A stretch of 64,000 nucleotides of DNA from Tyto alba (GCF_018691265.1 NW_024881329.1:1674001-1738000), one strand, 5' to 3'. Positions 49,225 through 62,189 are shown, counted from the stretch's first letter. Notes: generated by a model from the letters alone, not told the origin. Numbers and translations: made by a program.

Positions 49225-51269
49225 TTAAAACAGAGTGCTGCACTATTTCACGTGGGCTTTAGGTTGGTGGTGGATCATGACTGTGTAAGTACGGTCCAAG
49301 TCTCTGAAGGTTCCCTTTCCAGTATTTGTAACAAGATGAACCAAATCCCGGTGTTGTTTTCTCTGCTGGGCCTATTGGACAGCGTGGCATACCAGAAATT
49401 GTAAGGCTGGGCCTCGCTACCTCCCCAGCTGGAACCAGTTAGCTGATGAGAACGAGGGGCTGCAAACTACCAGGGAGGAGGTGAAAGCAGGAGGTGCAGA
49501 CTGAGTGGAACTGTGCAAGGAAGAATACCAGTTAAGAAGATCCATGAGGGATGGATAGGACCTTTGGTGCTTAATGCTGAGTTGCTGGGCTGGAGACCAG
49601 AAGAGGAGCTGGGCGTCCCATTCCCTGTAGAAGGGGAAGAAGCAGCCCTGAAGGTAAGTAAGCAGCAGGAAAGGGAAAAGTCCAGTGTGGGTTTATGTGG
49701 TATGAGGTTTTGTTGTTTGGAAAAGGAAGAGACCCTGTGTAGCCAGGCAGAAAGGTCATGTCTGCCTAGTATAGTGCTTAGATTTCTCCAGGACTGAGGC
49801 ACAGGGAGTAGTGTGGTTGTAGTAGTAAAATACTTCCTCTGGGTAACTGCTTTCCTAAAAAGCTGGCTATATTAGCCTGATTGAAATGCTTTAGCAGCGT
49901 GTAGCAGGCTTCCTATGCATGTATTATCTCACTGAAAGTTAGTTATGCTGAATTGCACCAGGTAACTAGGTACAAGGTGTTGAGGGGGATATATTGTATT
50001 AATGGGAAGTTCGTATCATCTGTCTTGTGGTGACTTGTACCACATGGGTATTTTTGAAATTCTCTCGTCAAGCGGAGTTTTCACTTGAGGTTTCTTCTTG
50101 GTACCAATATGGTTTAAGCAAAGTTAAGAAGCAAAACCTCTCCTCTCAGAGGTAGCACAGCTGCACAGCTCTTCCCTGCCTTGGGGCAGCTGTGTTCCAC
50201 CACCTCGTTACAGGAGCTGGAGGCTCTCCCAAATCTCAGGGGGAAGAGATCTCAGCTCTTTGTTAGGCTCCTCTATGCCCTCTCCCACTTGGATTTGTTA
50301 GGTTGGTATGGAGGAGGGAAGGCAGGCAGCTCCTGCATTCAACCCACTTCTGTACATTAAACTAAACTGTAACCATGGCCTGAATTAGAAGTATCAGGAC
50401 AAGAGCAAAATCTCACAAGCCACTGAACTCTTTTACAGCCCCCTGTAAGCATTTTTTTTACCCTTCTAAAGGGAAATGGCAGCAGATTTCTTTGCCACTT
50501 CAGTGAGCAGAAAGCTTTAGTAGAAAATGTTTCCTTGTGTTTTTGTCCTGCTTGGTTTGTTTGGTTCTTATTAGTTAGTAATTGTTTCATTACTGTAGGA
50601 GTAGATGTCATGCTACTTTTTCATGGTGGTGCTTTTTTTTCTTTTCCTCCCTGTTGTGTGAACATTTCTTACAGTTATTTGCTGCAGGGAAAATGGGAAA
50701 AGGACTGTATAACAGTAGGCAGAAACAGAGAAATTGCCTTAACTTTGGAAGAGCTTTGCTTCTTACCCTCAGCTGACATCAACGAACCCATCAATATTAA
50801 ACTCAGCTGTGGGCCAGAATGACCCAGCGCTACAATTACAAGGGAAGGGGTGAGGGGAGGTTGAACCAGGGCAGATTAAGAGATAAAGGAGAAAAGTAGT
50901 TTGGAGGTTTGCACAGCTGAAAGCACTCCAGTTTCCAGTCATTACCTGTTGAATCAGGGAGGAATGGAAGCACAGGTGTGCTTTATGGGGTCCTTTACTT
51001 GGCTTGCACCTCTACTCTCTCAGTTGGTTTCTCACCCGTGGATCTCTGGCAGGAATCTTTGACTGTTGGCCCTGCTTCTGCAACAGAGCAGTGTGAGAAG
51101 GCACCAGCAATGGGTGTGTGTGAGTCTAGTCTTGTTTACGGAGTGGCGTCGGTGCTGCTAGATTTAGCAGCTGAAAGACACCGGTATCAGCAGCTAGCCT
51201 GCCCGGCTGCGTAGCAGAGCCCATAGATGCCAGCCAGGAATGGATTTCTGCCAGCAGCCCCGACTGCAG

Positions 51270-51350
51270 TGCTGGTAAAACACTTGCAGTATTATTTATG
51301 GTGAATAATATAATGCTAATTGGTTTAATATATTATGTGCTGATCCTGGG
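51270..51350. promoter_or_regulatory. candidate AT-rich regulatory element
   Basis: AGTATTATTTATGGTGAATA near 51288 is followed by ATAATGCTAATTGGTTTAAT and a GTGCTGATCCTGG end. Several TAAT cores lie in about 70 bases without simple repetition. Texture only. Confidence 0.18.
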
Positions 51351-52069
51351 GGGATGGAATTTTAAAGATGTGGGATAGGGGTTAGAGAGGACTTAGCAAA
51401 GTTGTCCCTTCCTCATCACCCTACAACCTCAAATTTTCTGCAGCAACTGGAAGGAGAGACACAAACTTTTTAGCGCTTGGAGTGGAATGGAGTGGGCAGA
51501 CTGCGTGCATGTGAGGGTAGACATGAAGACCCTGTGCTGTTTGTCTGGGGTGGAACAGGCAAGTAGAAGGAAGCAGTTAGAAATTGTCAATTGGCTGCAC
51601 TGGTGGTTAGCAAGTGTGCAAAAGCAATCTGGGACTCTACAAAAGGCTAAAAACAGTTAAAAGTTCATGGGGGTCTTTACGTGCACAGTACTGTCATGCA
51701 GTAACTCTGCATGACAATATTGTTCCATTGGAGCCTTTGGAAGAACACAGAGCATGCTGCTGGGAGTGCATTGCTCTCTCCTTTGCCCTGTGTATCCTGA
51801 CAGCATAGGCTTTCAGGTTTAGGGCTTTATGAAGGATTGTTTTTTTAACAGAATTAAGTGCCAGGCAGTACAGCTATAGCTGAATTTCCTATGGCAGTTA
51901 CATCCCTGTGATCTTCTGTGGCTCTGTTCCATCCTGGACCTTGCAGTCATGGGGACACTGCTAATGCTTTAGTTTTTATGGTAAATTAAAGAAGCCAACA
52001 AACACTTTAAAATTCAGGTGTCCTCTTAATATTTCACGCAGGGGCTGGACGGGCACTTTTTTTCCTAGA

Positions 52070-52460
52070 GATAACTTTAATGCAGAGAAAAGAGCTGCAG
52101 AGGAGAGCTTTGCACATTAAGGAACCTGATGAATTATGCATGAAGCACAGCAGTCTGGTATCGTCAGCGCCTGCTTTATGAGCGGAAGGGAGTGATAGTA
52201 ACAATTTATGCCATACACTAGTTTTTCAATATTAAAGCAGTAATGCGGGCTGCCGGGCTGAGAAGGAACAACACGGCTCCTCCTTTGAGCCCCTGGGGGC
52301 TGAGGAAGGTTATTTGGTGGCGGGGAGCAGGAGGCCTGTTTTGAGCAAAGCCTGGAGAAAGGGGAGAGAAGGCAGGGAGGGCGCGTCAGCTCCGTCAGCA
52401 GCTTGGCAGGGCTGTGCAGAGCCGAAGAGCAGCGGGGTCGCTGCTGGGTTGACAGACCCA
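52070..52460. promoter_or_regulatory. candidate regulatory element with adjacent GC-rich part
   Basis: The left part (52070-52250) contains GCACATTAAGG, ATTATGCAT (POU-type, 52133-52141), GCGCCTGCTTTATGAGCGG and AACAATTTATGCC. The right part (52245-52460) is GC-rich with CpG sites (TGCGGGCTGCCGGGC, GGTGGCGGGGAGC, GGCGCGTCAGCTCCGTC). A 147-codon minus-strand frame (52117-52560) spans both and shows no domain. An enhancer next to a GC-rich stretch, or a small alternative promoter, are both possible. Confidence 0.25.
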
Positions 52461-54666
52461 GCGTGTGCACATTAAACTCTGCCACGTAATGGGATGGTAC
52501 GGCTGACACCGAAAGCATTGTATCGGCTGATCTGTGCTGCCTGGGCTTGCTGACCTGCAAGGCAAAGGTGGAAAGAGAAAGAGGAAGCAGTAGTTAAAAA
52601 ATTCTCTTTAAGGGTGAAGGTTGACTGCAGAAAAATGAAGGGATAATACTCTGCAGTGCTTTCATGTGAGGTCTGTTACTGGGCATGAGAGCAGACTTGG
52701 AGAGATACTGCGTGTCAGAAGCTCTGGAGATAATGCTTCACAGGTAACTGGTTCAAGAGATCTGCCAGGAAATGAAGTGCCCTAGATGTTTTCCAAGCCT
52801 TTGTGATTCAGCAACAAAAAGAAATTTCTACACGTGCTGGCCAGTTGCCACCGCATATTTATCAGGCAGCTACGCCTTTGGTAGTGGCAGTAGTGAGAAC
52901 TTGGGTTTCCTTGTAATTGTTCTCTCTACCAGGTATGTGTCCGGCGTTGCTCTCTTTAGGTTTATCTTCTGGCCAGCCATGATTTTGAGCCCTTTATTTG
53001 GAAGAGGCCGTGAAAGGAAGAGGTGCTGAAAGTGGGCTATATTGCTATGAGGCATCTGGATAGCAATAATGATGATTTTTCATTTTATAGTGTTGGTTAT
53101 TCTCCCCTTTCAAAAGAGCTTTGCAAACAGCAAGGAAGCCATATGCTACCCCTTCATGGTGAGAGAATATTTTCATGCTCAGTTTGCAGATGGAGAGACT
53201 GACATTGAGAAGTACGGTCCAGCATTTTCAAAAGTGTGTTGTGTTAGGAGGCAGACATTTTGCAAGATTTTCAGAGATGCTGATCATGTGGAGCCCCTCT
53301 GGGCATTCACTAAGGTGCTTGGCATTTATGAAACTGGAAAGCATTTGATACTAGACAAAATATGAGGCTACTCTGAAAAACATTCGCCTAAGAGACTTAC
53401 TTGGGCTAAGGGGCTCAACAGGAATCCTGGACATTGATGCAATTCCTGCTTCTGTGCTGCTCTACCATAGATTGTTCTTCATACTTTTTATTCTTTAGAC
53501 GGTGACTGTGTTTGCCTTGGCCTTGTCTTCCCAGTCTCTGTCAGTATCCTCTATGTGATGAAGTTGTATATTTGAGTCTCACGTTTTGGAGTAGTTCTGA
53601 TGAGCCTCAACTGTGAGCAGCACAAACAGATTTCGTTTTACTTCAGCCTCTCACAGGACACTCAAACGCAGATGAGAGGAGAAACCCCAGCACTCTCAAA
53701 GAGAGCTCTTTGCCTTTGTCTGGGTTCCTGCAGAATTTCAATTCACAGCTATCCTCAATGTTAAAGAAGTTGAATTAACCATATAACAAAGTGGTTAAAG
53801 AATACTGATCAAATTGGATTGTTCTCGTCAATAGATTGGCAAAACTTTGATTCTGTCTATACAGCGCCTCTGGTACACACATGACATTGCAGCACCTCAT
53901 TCCTGTATTTGCAAGCAGAGTTTATCGAATTGTTCTATTTTGTGTTAACTGCTGGGGTATGCACGAAAAATGAAACCATCCTTCTTAACTGTATGCTGTA
54001 AAATATGTATTGTGCTTTAACTGTTTTCATTTTTGGCAGAGCTACTTTATAACACAATTATGTTTGTGCCATGTGGGATTGAATTACTGGGTATCCACCT
54101 TCCAGCACTCACTCTCTTTCAGACACCCCATACTTAATTTATACAACTCCTTTGGGAACCAGGCAATTATATAAGTGTTAGTTAGCAAAAATCATCTGAA
54201 ATTGCATACAAACATACTTTTCTCCAGAGCCATTTTGTAGGTAACTTTTCTTTTTATTAATCTAAATGCTTTGAATCCGGCCTTTAGATTTCTGCTCAAG
54301 TGACTTCTTAGGAAGATGTTCATCTGCATGCTAGGACAAGAGACATCTGGGGGAAATGTGAATCACTTACTTTGGCCAAGCAGGAAAAAAGGAAAAGGGA
54401 AAAATAAGTATTTTGTGAAGAAGTAAGTCTGTCAGCTGAAGTGCAAGCTCTGGTAATCCTTATTCAGACAAGGCTTTTGTTAATATTCCACAAATAATCT
54501 TCTTTGTTTGCCAATGCTTCTTTGTGTTTTAATCTTTTCAACACTTTATGGAAGGTGAGGTATGCCTGACATTTTTGCAAAGATGCCTAGGCAGGAGCTA
54601 CTTGCTGCTAGGGAATAAAATGAAGGCCAGTATCGTATGCAATTTGTGTCAGTTTGGTTAAGACTC

Positions 54667-54687
54667 TTTTTTTTTTTTTTTTTTTTT
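54667..54687. repeat. poly(T) tract, 21 bases
   Basis: Twenty-one T residues followed by AAG. Simple homopolymer or the tail of a minus-strand retroposon whose body is no longer recognisable. Confidence 0.9.
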
Positions 54688-55089
54688 AAGTATTCATAAT
54701 TAAGCAGAAGCAAATTTTGCGTGGCCAATCTTATCTCGTCTTGTCCCTATTTCTCAGTTAATCTAAACTGTTTAAATTGAAGTAAGTGCATGCACAGAAG
54801 TGTTCATCAGAAGTTAAACAGAATAGCTTTGAGCCAGCTTTAATGTGAATTTACTCTATAAATTTACAGTAGCAACTTGTAAATGGGGGCAATACAGAAA
54901 GGTTTGATGAAAGTTCTGGCATCTCTATAACCTTAGCTAAGTTGACTGATGCAGATGTTTTACCATACAAAGACTTGATTTGAAATCTGATCCAAACCGT
55001 GGTGTATGTTCCACCTGCTTAACTGTTGTAAATGGTTGCAGAATGTGCAAGGGAACAGTGAATGCATACCAGATTTCTACGATGGAGGG

Positions 55090-55121
55090 GTGTGTGTTTG
55101 TGTATATATATGTATATATAC
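55090..55121. repeat. TG/TA microsatellite
   Basis: GTGTGTGTTTGTGTATATAT continues into ATGTATATATACG: an alternating purine-pyrimidine tract of about 32 bases. Confidence 0.88.
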
Positions 55122-55659
55122 GCCTCTGTGTCTATAGAAATCCTTTCTCCTCTGACCAGAGACATGGACGCTGATTCTGTGCTGGACCTTCAGATTAATT
55201 TTGTGTAACTTTAGCAGGTTGCTCCTTCATTGTTTCTTATCAGCTTTCAAATATCTTAGTTCCTCTGTTTTAAATGTAAAACACCCTTACTCTGTGTATG
55301 TTTAAAGTTATGTACCTGGTTACTAAAAAGCATCTATTTCTTCGTAAGCCAGGCTGATGATTCAATCTCAAGATCTGTTCATGTCTTAGTCAGAATTTTT
55401 CCCTTCTGGTGCTGGTCCAAGCTGAGTTTTTATGGGTGGATCTTTGCTTATACACAGAGGTGTGCTTGTGATTGCTGAAATTACACATAGGTGTTTACTT
55501 AAGGATAATAATACACACTGTGTGTAACCTCTTCCCTTGTCTTTTATTTGAATACTAAGCGGAGAGAAATGATCTGCCTAAAGAGGTTTCCTTTGTGTTC
55601 CCCCTCTCACCCTCCTCTCTTTGAGAGCAGAAGAAAACCCAACCCAACTGCCATGTTCT

Positions 55660-55860
55660 CTAGCTAAAACCCATTCAAACAAAAGAAGTCCTAAATCCAT
55701 ATTAATCACCGCCACCTTTAATTTTTCAATCACTGCTTGATTAAATTGCTGCCTAGATTCATCGTTCAGTGATAGGGCCTGGTGAGCACTCTGCAGTGAA
55801 CTCAAACAGAGAAGTAATAAAGTGCTTTCTGTCATAGGCACTCCCCAAAGCGCCAGACAC
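55660..55860. promoter_or_regulatory. candidate conserved noncoding element
   Basis: Contains ATATTAATCACCGCCACC near 55698, TTCAATCACTGCTTGATTAA near 55725 and AATAAAGTGC near 55817. The minus strand is open for 95 codons (55578-55865); the predicted product begins with a Leu-rich stretch but I recognise no family. The packing of TAAT and TGATTA words favours a regulatory element over a gene. Confidence 0.25.
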
Positions 55861-56099
55861 AACACAAGTTATTAAAAAAAAATCAAAGAGTGAGCTTCTA
55901 TAAACTGTGTGAGGAGGAAAAAAATGATTGTCCAGGGAAGGGGAAGAAGATTTTAATTTCGCATCTGCAATTACAAAGGCAAATACATCTGTATAGAGGG
56001 TATTTCAAAGTCAAAAAGAAATGAGAAAACTTGAATGGTTGGGCTTGTGTCAAGCGCTAGGGCTGCAATGGTTTTACCACTGTCAAAAGGCAAGTACCC

Positions 56100-56117
56100 T
56101 TTTTTTTTTTTTTTTTT
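56100..56117. repeat. poly(T) tract, 18 bases
   Basis: Eighteen T residues followed by CTTTCAATATAATTG. Simple homopolymer. Confidence 0.88.
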
Positions 56118-57000
56118 CTTTCAATATAATTGTCAGTGTAGAGCATGTCAGCCAGTTAACAAACACATTCATCTACAACCACCTGCCTTTAAATCTTCCC
56201 ACCAGGAATGCAGATATTCCAGCTCCAGACATGCCCTGATTCCGGTGAAGGTGGGGGTCTGCTTAAGCCAGCTTACTTGGATGTGCAACGCTCTTCTGCT
56301 TCTCCACAACCATTATGAAAATGCTTTCTGATGCTATAGGTCTCAACAGTAGACCTGTGGCTCTTGAACCACCTTCCACTAGTGAGCAGTCAAGGTGCTG
56401 TTCCCATGCTGGGCTGTTGATTGGAGTCTGGTGTTGGCACTGCTGAGGTTGCTGTGGAGCCTGCCGTGAGCCAACAGGCCCTTCCTGGCCACTGTCCTCA
56501 CTCTGGAAGTGAGTTGTAAAGTTGGCTTTGGTGTTACTTTATGGTACAACTGGACCTCCATGTGTTGCGGGATGACTGCCATTCAAAGCACATTAAGTCA
56601 GCGTAAGCATCTCCTGGTGGCTCAGCACTTGGAAACAGTCAGACTAGGGTATTTCAAGAAGCGCCTGTCCTTCATTGGAGTGTGATAGCTGTCAGCACAA
56701 ACACTGATTATCCAGTAAATACAGAATAAAATGGACAATCTGAAGCGAACAACTGGGGCTGTGAGTGCATATGTTTGACTTCCCTGCCTCAGTTGAGAAG
56801 TAACTTCCAGATGAAATGGATTATTTTCTTTAAAATACAATCTGTGAGTCTTTTGCAATTACATGAGCATCCCCTTGGCTTTACATCTTGTCTTTGACAA
56901 ATCCACAAACCTTGATGTTGTTAAGAGTGTCTATTGGACAACCTTTTTCTTGTTAGGGTGTTTCACAGGACTTGTTGCTACGTTCTGACACAAAGAACAC

Positions 57001-57052
57001 TTCTTTTTTTTTTTCTCTTTCTTTGTTTTCCTTTTTTTTTTTTTTTTTCCCC
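57001..57052. repeat. pyrimidine-rich tract
   Basis: Two T runs (57005-57014 and 57032-57048) joined by CTCTTTCTTTG and ending in CCCCTAC. A polypyrimidine low-complexity tract; no AG splice acceptor follows immediately. Confidence 0.85.
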
Positions 57053-58319
57053 TACTGTGGCCACAACCTGAGTCAATAAAGAGTCAACATAAGCTGAATC
57101 ATTATAAGTCAATTTTAAACCAATTCAGGAATGTCCACACTGGGGTTTGTGTGGACAACAATTTAGTGAAATCAATTGAAAAATCAATGTTAGGCATCAT
57201 ATCTGTCAGTTTAACTAGCTTCCTTCCCATTCAGCTCCCTGGCAGCTAATAGCTGGCAAAAAACTGCAACATAATGTTATCTCGGGCTTACACAATCTTC
57301 ATTGGCAAAAGGATTTGAGATTGGACTTACTCCCTTAAGTTTGTATTGTGTAGATCTTTACCCAGATAAGGGAGTGATGGAGACAGCCTGTTTCATCCTG
57401 AACAAGCCTGTAGCTACAGCTTTTTGAGAACAGCCTTGTAGATGAGATACCAGAATAGGAATCAAGACAGCTGAGCGCTCATTTGTACCATTTTATCTTC
57501 CTATCTTTTCCCTCTCCCAAATGGCTGCAATAATACAAATCTTGCACGTGGTGTATGGGGACTATTTTCATTCGTTTGTTCTTGGGAAGCTTTTTAAGAG
57601 TCGGTGATTACAAAGGTAGTAAAAATACACTGATGATTGTAGTCACTGGATGTTTGGAGTAGTGCTGACACGTTAGTAATATTCTGCCATTGTGCCTGCT
57701 TGTATCGGCATGCTCCGATGGAAACCTGGGACTGCTGTTGCGGTGAGGAGGCTGGTCTCCTGAAGAAATCCACAAAGCTTCATCTAATTATTTAGCAAGT
57801 GCCTTTGAAACTTCAGAGCTAAGCGTGGATTCCTTCTGGTTAATAAGAACGTGATTTCTGTGGGAGGTCCGTTTCATCCCTTAGTTTTCTTGTACTATTA
57901 AAAGTATCGTGCTGCTGCAGTGGGTTTGGTGCGGTGCTGCCCGTGATTGCAGAAGCAGCATTGCATCTGTGAGAGTTGCAGATTTGAAATAGGGCCACAA
58001 CACTAAAATTCCTGCTTTCTGTTGCTTACCTGTTCAAAGACTCGGGAGTGAGGTGTAGCTCTATATACTGTGGTACCCTTACACAGGCGTTGGTTGACCT
58101 GTGACAGGCTGCCTGGCCCACAGCTAAAGTTACTGCCAGTGTCTGTAGTGCAGGGAGGGGGAGCTAGGGTGGGTAATTGCTGTGATACTTTATTGCATAG
58201 CAATGTATGTACCCTGTGCCTCTCCTGAATAAACACATCTCCTACTGCTTTGCAGGAAAATGCGATCATCCCACAATGAGCAATAGCAATTCAAAAACAT
58301 TTCATAAACATTGTTTTTT

Positions 58320-58446
58320 TAAAAACAAACAAACAAACAAAAAACAACCCCCCCAAAAAAAGAAAAAAAAAAAAAACAAAACAAAAAACAAAACAAAACA
58401 ACAAAAAAACAACAAAACACAAAACCACAAAAACAACCACAAGACA
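58320..58446. repeat. A-rich (AAAC)n-type low-complexity tract
   Basis: AAACAAACAAACAAAC-type repeats, a C7 run, then A runs punctuated by single C residues over about 125 bases. On the minus strand it is read as Phe/Cys/Val-rich frames, which are artefacts. Confidence 0.92.
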
Positions 58447-58759
58447 ACAGTGGTATTTCATTTTCACAAAATGGCTTGGAGAACTGTTGGTGGACTGCAG
58501 TAGAAATATTATTGGAGCAGTGGGTCTGAGACTTTCCTTCCCTGCTCTCTTTCCATTTAGCATCAAAATGCATTTGGGCTTCCTTCTCTGCTATAATACA
58601 ATTGTTTGCAAATCTGCGGTTCTTGTTTATGCTCTGAAACCTTTACTGAGAGAGCTTATGCTGTTAGCTGTTTGCTTGAGAAAAGGATCCAGGGCTGAAC
58701 CCTTCAAAAGGCAGTACATTCAATGTTGAAAAGATCAGCCAGGATATCTGTGTGCTTAC

Positions 58760-58784
58760 CTCTTTCTTTTTTTTTTTTCCTTTT

Positions 58785-58826
<42 letters not shown>

Positions 58827-58829
58827 CAG
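58760..58829 (+). repeat. long polypyrimidine tract ending in CAG
   Basis: CTCTTTC is followed by T runs broken by CC and CTC for about 65 bases, then CAG and AAAGCACAATC. This matches the consensus of a strong 3' splice site on the plus strand. However, the downstream sequence shows no recognisable exon, and a TAG stop-type word appears within 60 bases in one frame. Simple sequence is the default reading. Confidence 0.8.
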
Positions 58830-58979
58830 AAAGCACAATCAGAGTTTTTAATTTCTGCATGTCCCTGAGGGAATCTTACTAGAAAAAGCTGATAAGGGAA
58901 ATTGCTTCTAATTCTGCAGCATTCTCTAGCCTTTTATTTATCTAGTTATTATTGTATTGTGCCAACAGTCTTGACACTT

Positions 58980-59180
58980 GTTCGTTGCTCCCTTGTCCCA
59001 TCATACGCTGCAATTACTTCAGACATTTAATTAGAATAACACAACCACAATTGTCATTTCCTGGAGATGTAAAGTCTCGGGATACTGAGGTCTTTAGGCA
59101 GGCATGGGGTTAACCTTTGCATCCACTGCAATTATGTCAGCTAGTGGAAATTATTACAAGACCTGAGGCATGAGCTTCAG
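58980..59180. promoter_or_regulatory. candidate conserved noncoding element
   Basis: GCTGCAATTACTTCAGAC near 59007 and ACATTTAATTAGAATAACAC near 59022 are followed by the 8-base palindrome ACAATTGT (59047-59054). GCAATTATGTCAGC then lies near 59128. The repeated CAATTA/TAATTAG cores suit homeodomain and SOX-type factors. Texture only. Confidence 0.25.
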
Positions 59181-61568
59181 AACAGACAAGCACTTGTAGC
59201 GTTTTTGAACCTCTTGGGCTTAGCCCAAGAAATCAAATACTTTATAGCCAAGTGGCAGATGCTCACTTTGTCAGTGAGTCATTAGTTTAGCAGGGAGATC
59301 GTGGTATGACACACATGATGTCTTTACTGTATGAGCAGAGTAACTTCTAATTTCGACAGGTGAATGTTTAATAGAAAAGGAGCTTTAATAGTAGTAAGGT
59401 CAGTTGTTTTCAATTATGAAAGCTGGAGTTATAGCATGGGTCAGGAAGGACGCAGCACACAGAAAGGTGTGGATGTGTTGATCTTTCAGGCTTAGATTGA
59501 TTTACCTCTTTGCTCTCCTGGCCTGCCTGTTAAACAGTTTTCTTCCAGATACATTCAGACAGACGAAACAGTTAGTAGAGAAACTCACAGAGCAAGAAGA
59601 AATGGATATGAGGATTTTCATCATGAGCACACTCACCCATCACGTACCAAAACAGTAACTTACATAGCACGACCAGAGTGTTGGGAGCACATCTCTGCTG
59701 TGATCTGTGGAGTTATGCGGCTATCTGCAGATGGCCTTTGGGGCAGAGCAAGGGAGTCTGTAGAGAAGGGCTTTATCATAATATAGCATTGGTCAGCTAC
59801 GGTGGGCTGATGGCTCTGAATTCCCAGAAATGACTGTTTGAGGGATAGTGTTCCCTCACACGGTATGTGATCCCTATGAAGAGCAGCCGGTTCACCTTTT
59901 GCATTTGCTTGACAACCTTTCGTCTTTCCAATTTAGTTGATAACAAATGCTGGAGTTTTTTAGAACGTATGCTGCCAGCTTCGATTGGCTTCCTTTGTAA
60001 TTTTGACAGACAGTGTTCTGTAGATGTATGACACAGAGGATTAGTCGGTGAAGACTGTCATGTACTGGGACAAAGGGATTTTAAGAAGAATAATGACAAG
60101 TAAACATCCATCTTTGGTGGACTGTTGTTAAAATCCTTTGAGAAGACAATTCATATGAAGGGTGTAATCAGAGTTTTAAGAATTGCTGATGTTCAGAATG
60201 AGGAAGGGTAGATATGATTTTTAGTAAGGCAACTAAATATGAGGCAAGGGTTTGGATTCTTTTGCTATTTTTTTTTTTTTCCCCTCCTTTCCTAACAGAG
60301 GAGGGGGACCTGAGCAGTGCTCTGAGGGAGATGAAGGTAGGATGAAAGGATCAGACAGGATGCAGAGCATCCTGTATTTGCAGAGGGTAGGGAAACAGCC
60401 AAGGAGATGATGGGGAAAGCTCATTTGTACAGCTGGGAACTGCTCACTTAAATGGACAAGGGAAAAATTATGGGCCTGGAATAGAAACCTTAGTGGTGGG
60501 GAATTGATAAAAAACAGTGCCAGACCTAAATTTGATGAAGTCCGTGGAGCTGCATGATTTATACTTGTGGAAGATCTCACTTGTTATGTTAATCTTTTTT
60601 TCTTTTACCTGTTTGCACACACATAAAGTTCAGGTTTGTGTTTTTAATGTCATACTGGTTTTCTCTTACTTGTTGTCCCCCTTCAGATGGATTTTTTTTG
60701 TTTTGTTTTCTTTTTTTTTTTTTTATATTTGTACGTTCTTAAGTGTTGAAGGACATCACAGTTATTTCAGGCTTGCTAGTTTCCATGATATACCATCAGA
60801 GAGCTTTTTGAGAGCATGGCATTTACTGAATGGCAGAGAGCTGTTCCAAGGCTGTGAAAGGACCTTTAACTCGCTCAGCTGTTACACCTTTCTTCATGCA
60901 AAGCTGCATACTTTGGAGTTCACAGTTCCGTGACACTGGTGTCTGTCTTTAGAAGCACTAGGTTGCAAAATTTGGGTGTGCAGAGAAGAGCTGCACCTCA
61001 GCTTTCATTTTGGTGAATTCTGTTGCTGTTTTATTTTCATGTAATACTCTGTGAGCTGCCAGTTTTGCTGGGGGTTTTTTATTTTTTTTAAATGCCACTG
61101 TTGTGGCAACAAAAAAAAGAACCCTTCTGCCCTTCCTTTATTGAATTATACTTTTTTCCGGAAGGGAAATAGAATAAGTATTAAAAGCAGGATCAACAAT
61201 AGTGAAAATACAAGACAGGAATAAAACCACATGATTGCTTCCTTCTTTCTTTCTCTTAACAAAAAGAGAAGGTGAACTGAGTGTGAACAAACTGTCCTGC
61301 TGTGGGGAGGCATGGCAGCCTTCTGGGCCCATCTGCTTTTATAGCAACCAGTAAATAGTCATAGAGCGCTTGAGCACGGCGTATTTATCTTCAAGTAGGT
61401 TCTGTATTCAAAAATGACAAGAATTTGTATGATGGTGGGAGTACTCATCGTAAAAAACTTCAGCGGATCCTGACAGTTCAGTTATCTGGGGACACTTCTG
61501 TATCTGAAAACCAGCCCTACCATCTGAAAATGTCTGCAATGGCAGGGGGAGAAAGGCCTTCCAGCAGT

Positions 61569-61606
61569 TTCTTCAGAACTAAGGAATTTCTTCAGAATTA
61601 AGGAAT
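61569..61606. repeat. 19-bp tandem duplication
   Basis: TTCTTCAGAACTAAGGAAT (61569-61587) is followed directly by TTCTTCAGAATTAAGGAAT (61588-61606). They differ at one base, and a partial third start, TTGTCTTCAG, follows. A recent local duplication. Confidence 0.9.
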
Positions 61607-62189
61607 TTGTCTTCAGTGTCACCCTTTTATTTTTAAAAAGGTTGCTTTGAAAATACTACGTATTGGCGTTAGGACCATAAAACATTGCTAAGATTAAATG
61701 ACTGGAAAACAACTCTTTGAAATCAGAGGAAGTCTGGGAACGGCTCATGGCCATAAAGAGGGCAGGGGGTATGGCATAGGGTAGTACCATACACATCCAT
61801 GCACCAAAAAGTATGATCTTAGCATCATCCCTCTTTAAAAACTGTGGTTAATCTCAGTAATAAAATTCTACTGTCAGAATTTCTGTAAGTGTGTCACAGT
61901 TGCCATGCCAGTCAAAACTAAGGCCTCTGCTACAAGGTTTTGGAGCATGGTGCAAAGAGATGTGGAAGTGGCAATGTTGCCTTTTCCCCCCTTCCTCTCT
62001 TTGTGATTCGGTGATTCAGTCAGAGACAATTGGTGAAAAGCACCGAAAAGGTCTGTTCCTACTTGCTCTCCCTGGCCAACTCAGATATGCTATTTGTATG
62101 TGTGTCAGTTTTTCGCACCTGCTTTGAAACAGCAAGGAAGGATAATGTGAGAAAAGAGAGAGAACTGCCTTATTCTTTCCTTTTACACA

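Larger units (their letters stand above)
49225..58319. other. gene-free unique sequence
   Basis: Nine kilobases without a recognisable gene. Paired open frames on opposite strands near 49467-49802 (94 and 111 codons) show no known domain. T tracts occur at 54667-54687 and 56100-56117, and a pyrimidine-rich run at 57001-57052. Candidate regulatory segments are listed separately. Confidence 0.6.

Noticed and set aside
48709..49262. Open frames of 64 to 76 codons
   Set aside because: They lie within or across the CR1 3' fragment, which is mostly untranslated tail in complement orientation.
58291..58573. Phe/Val/Cys-rich minus-strand frames resembling a membrane protein
   Set aside because: They are translations of the A-rich low-complexity tract.
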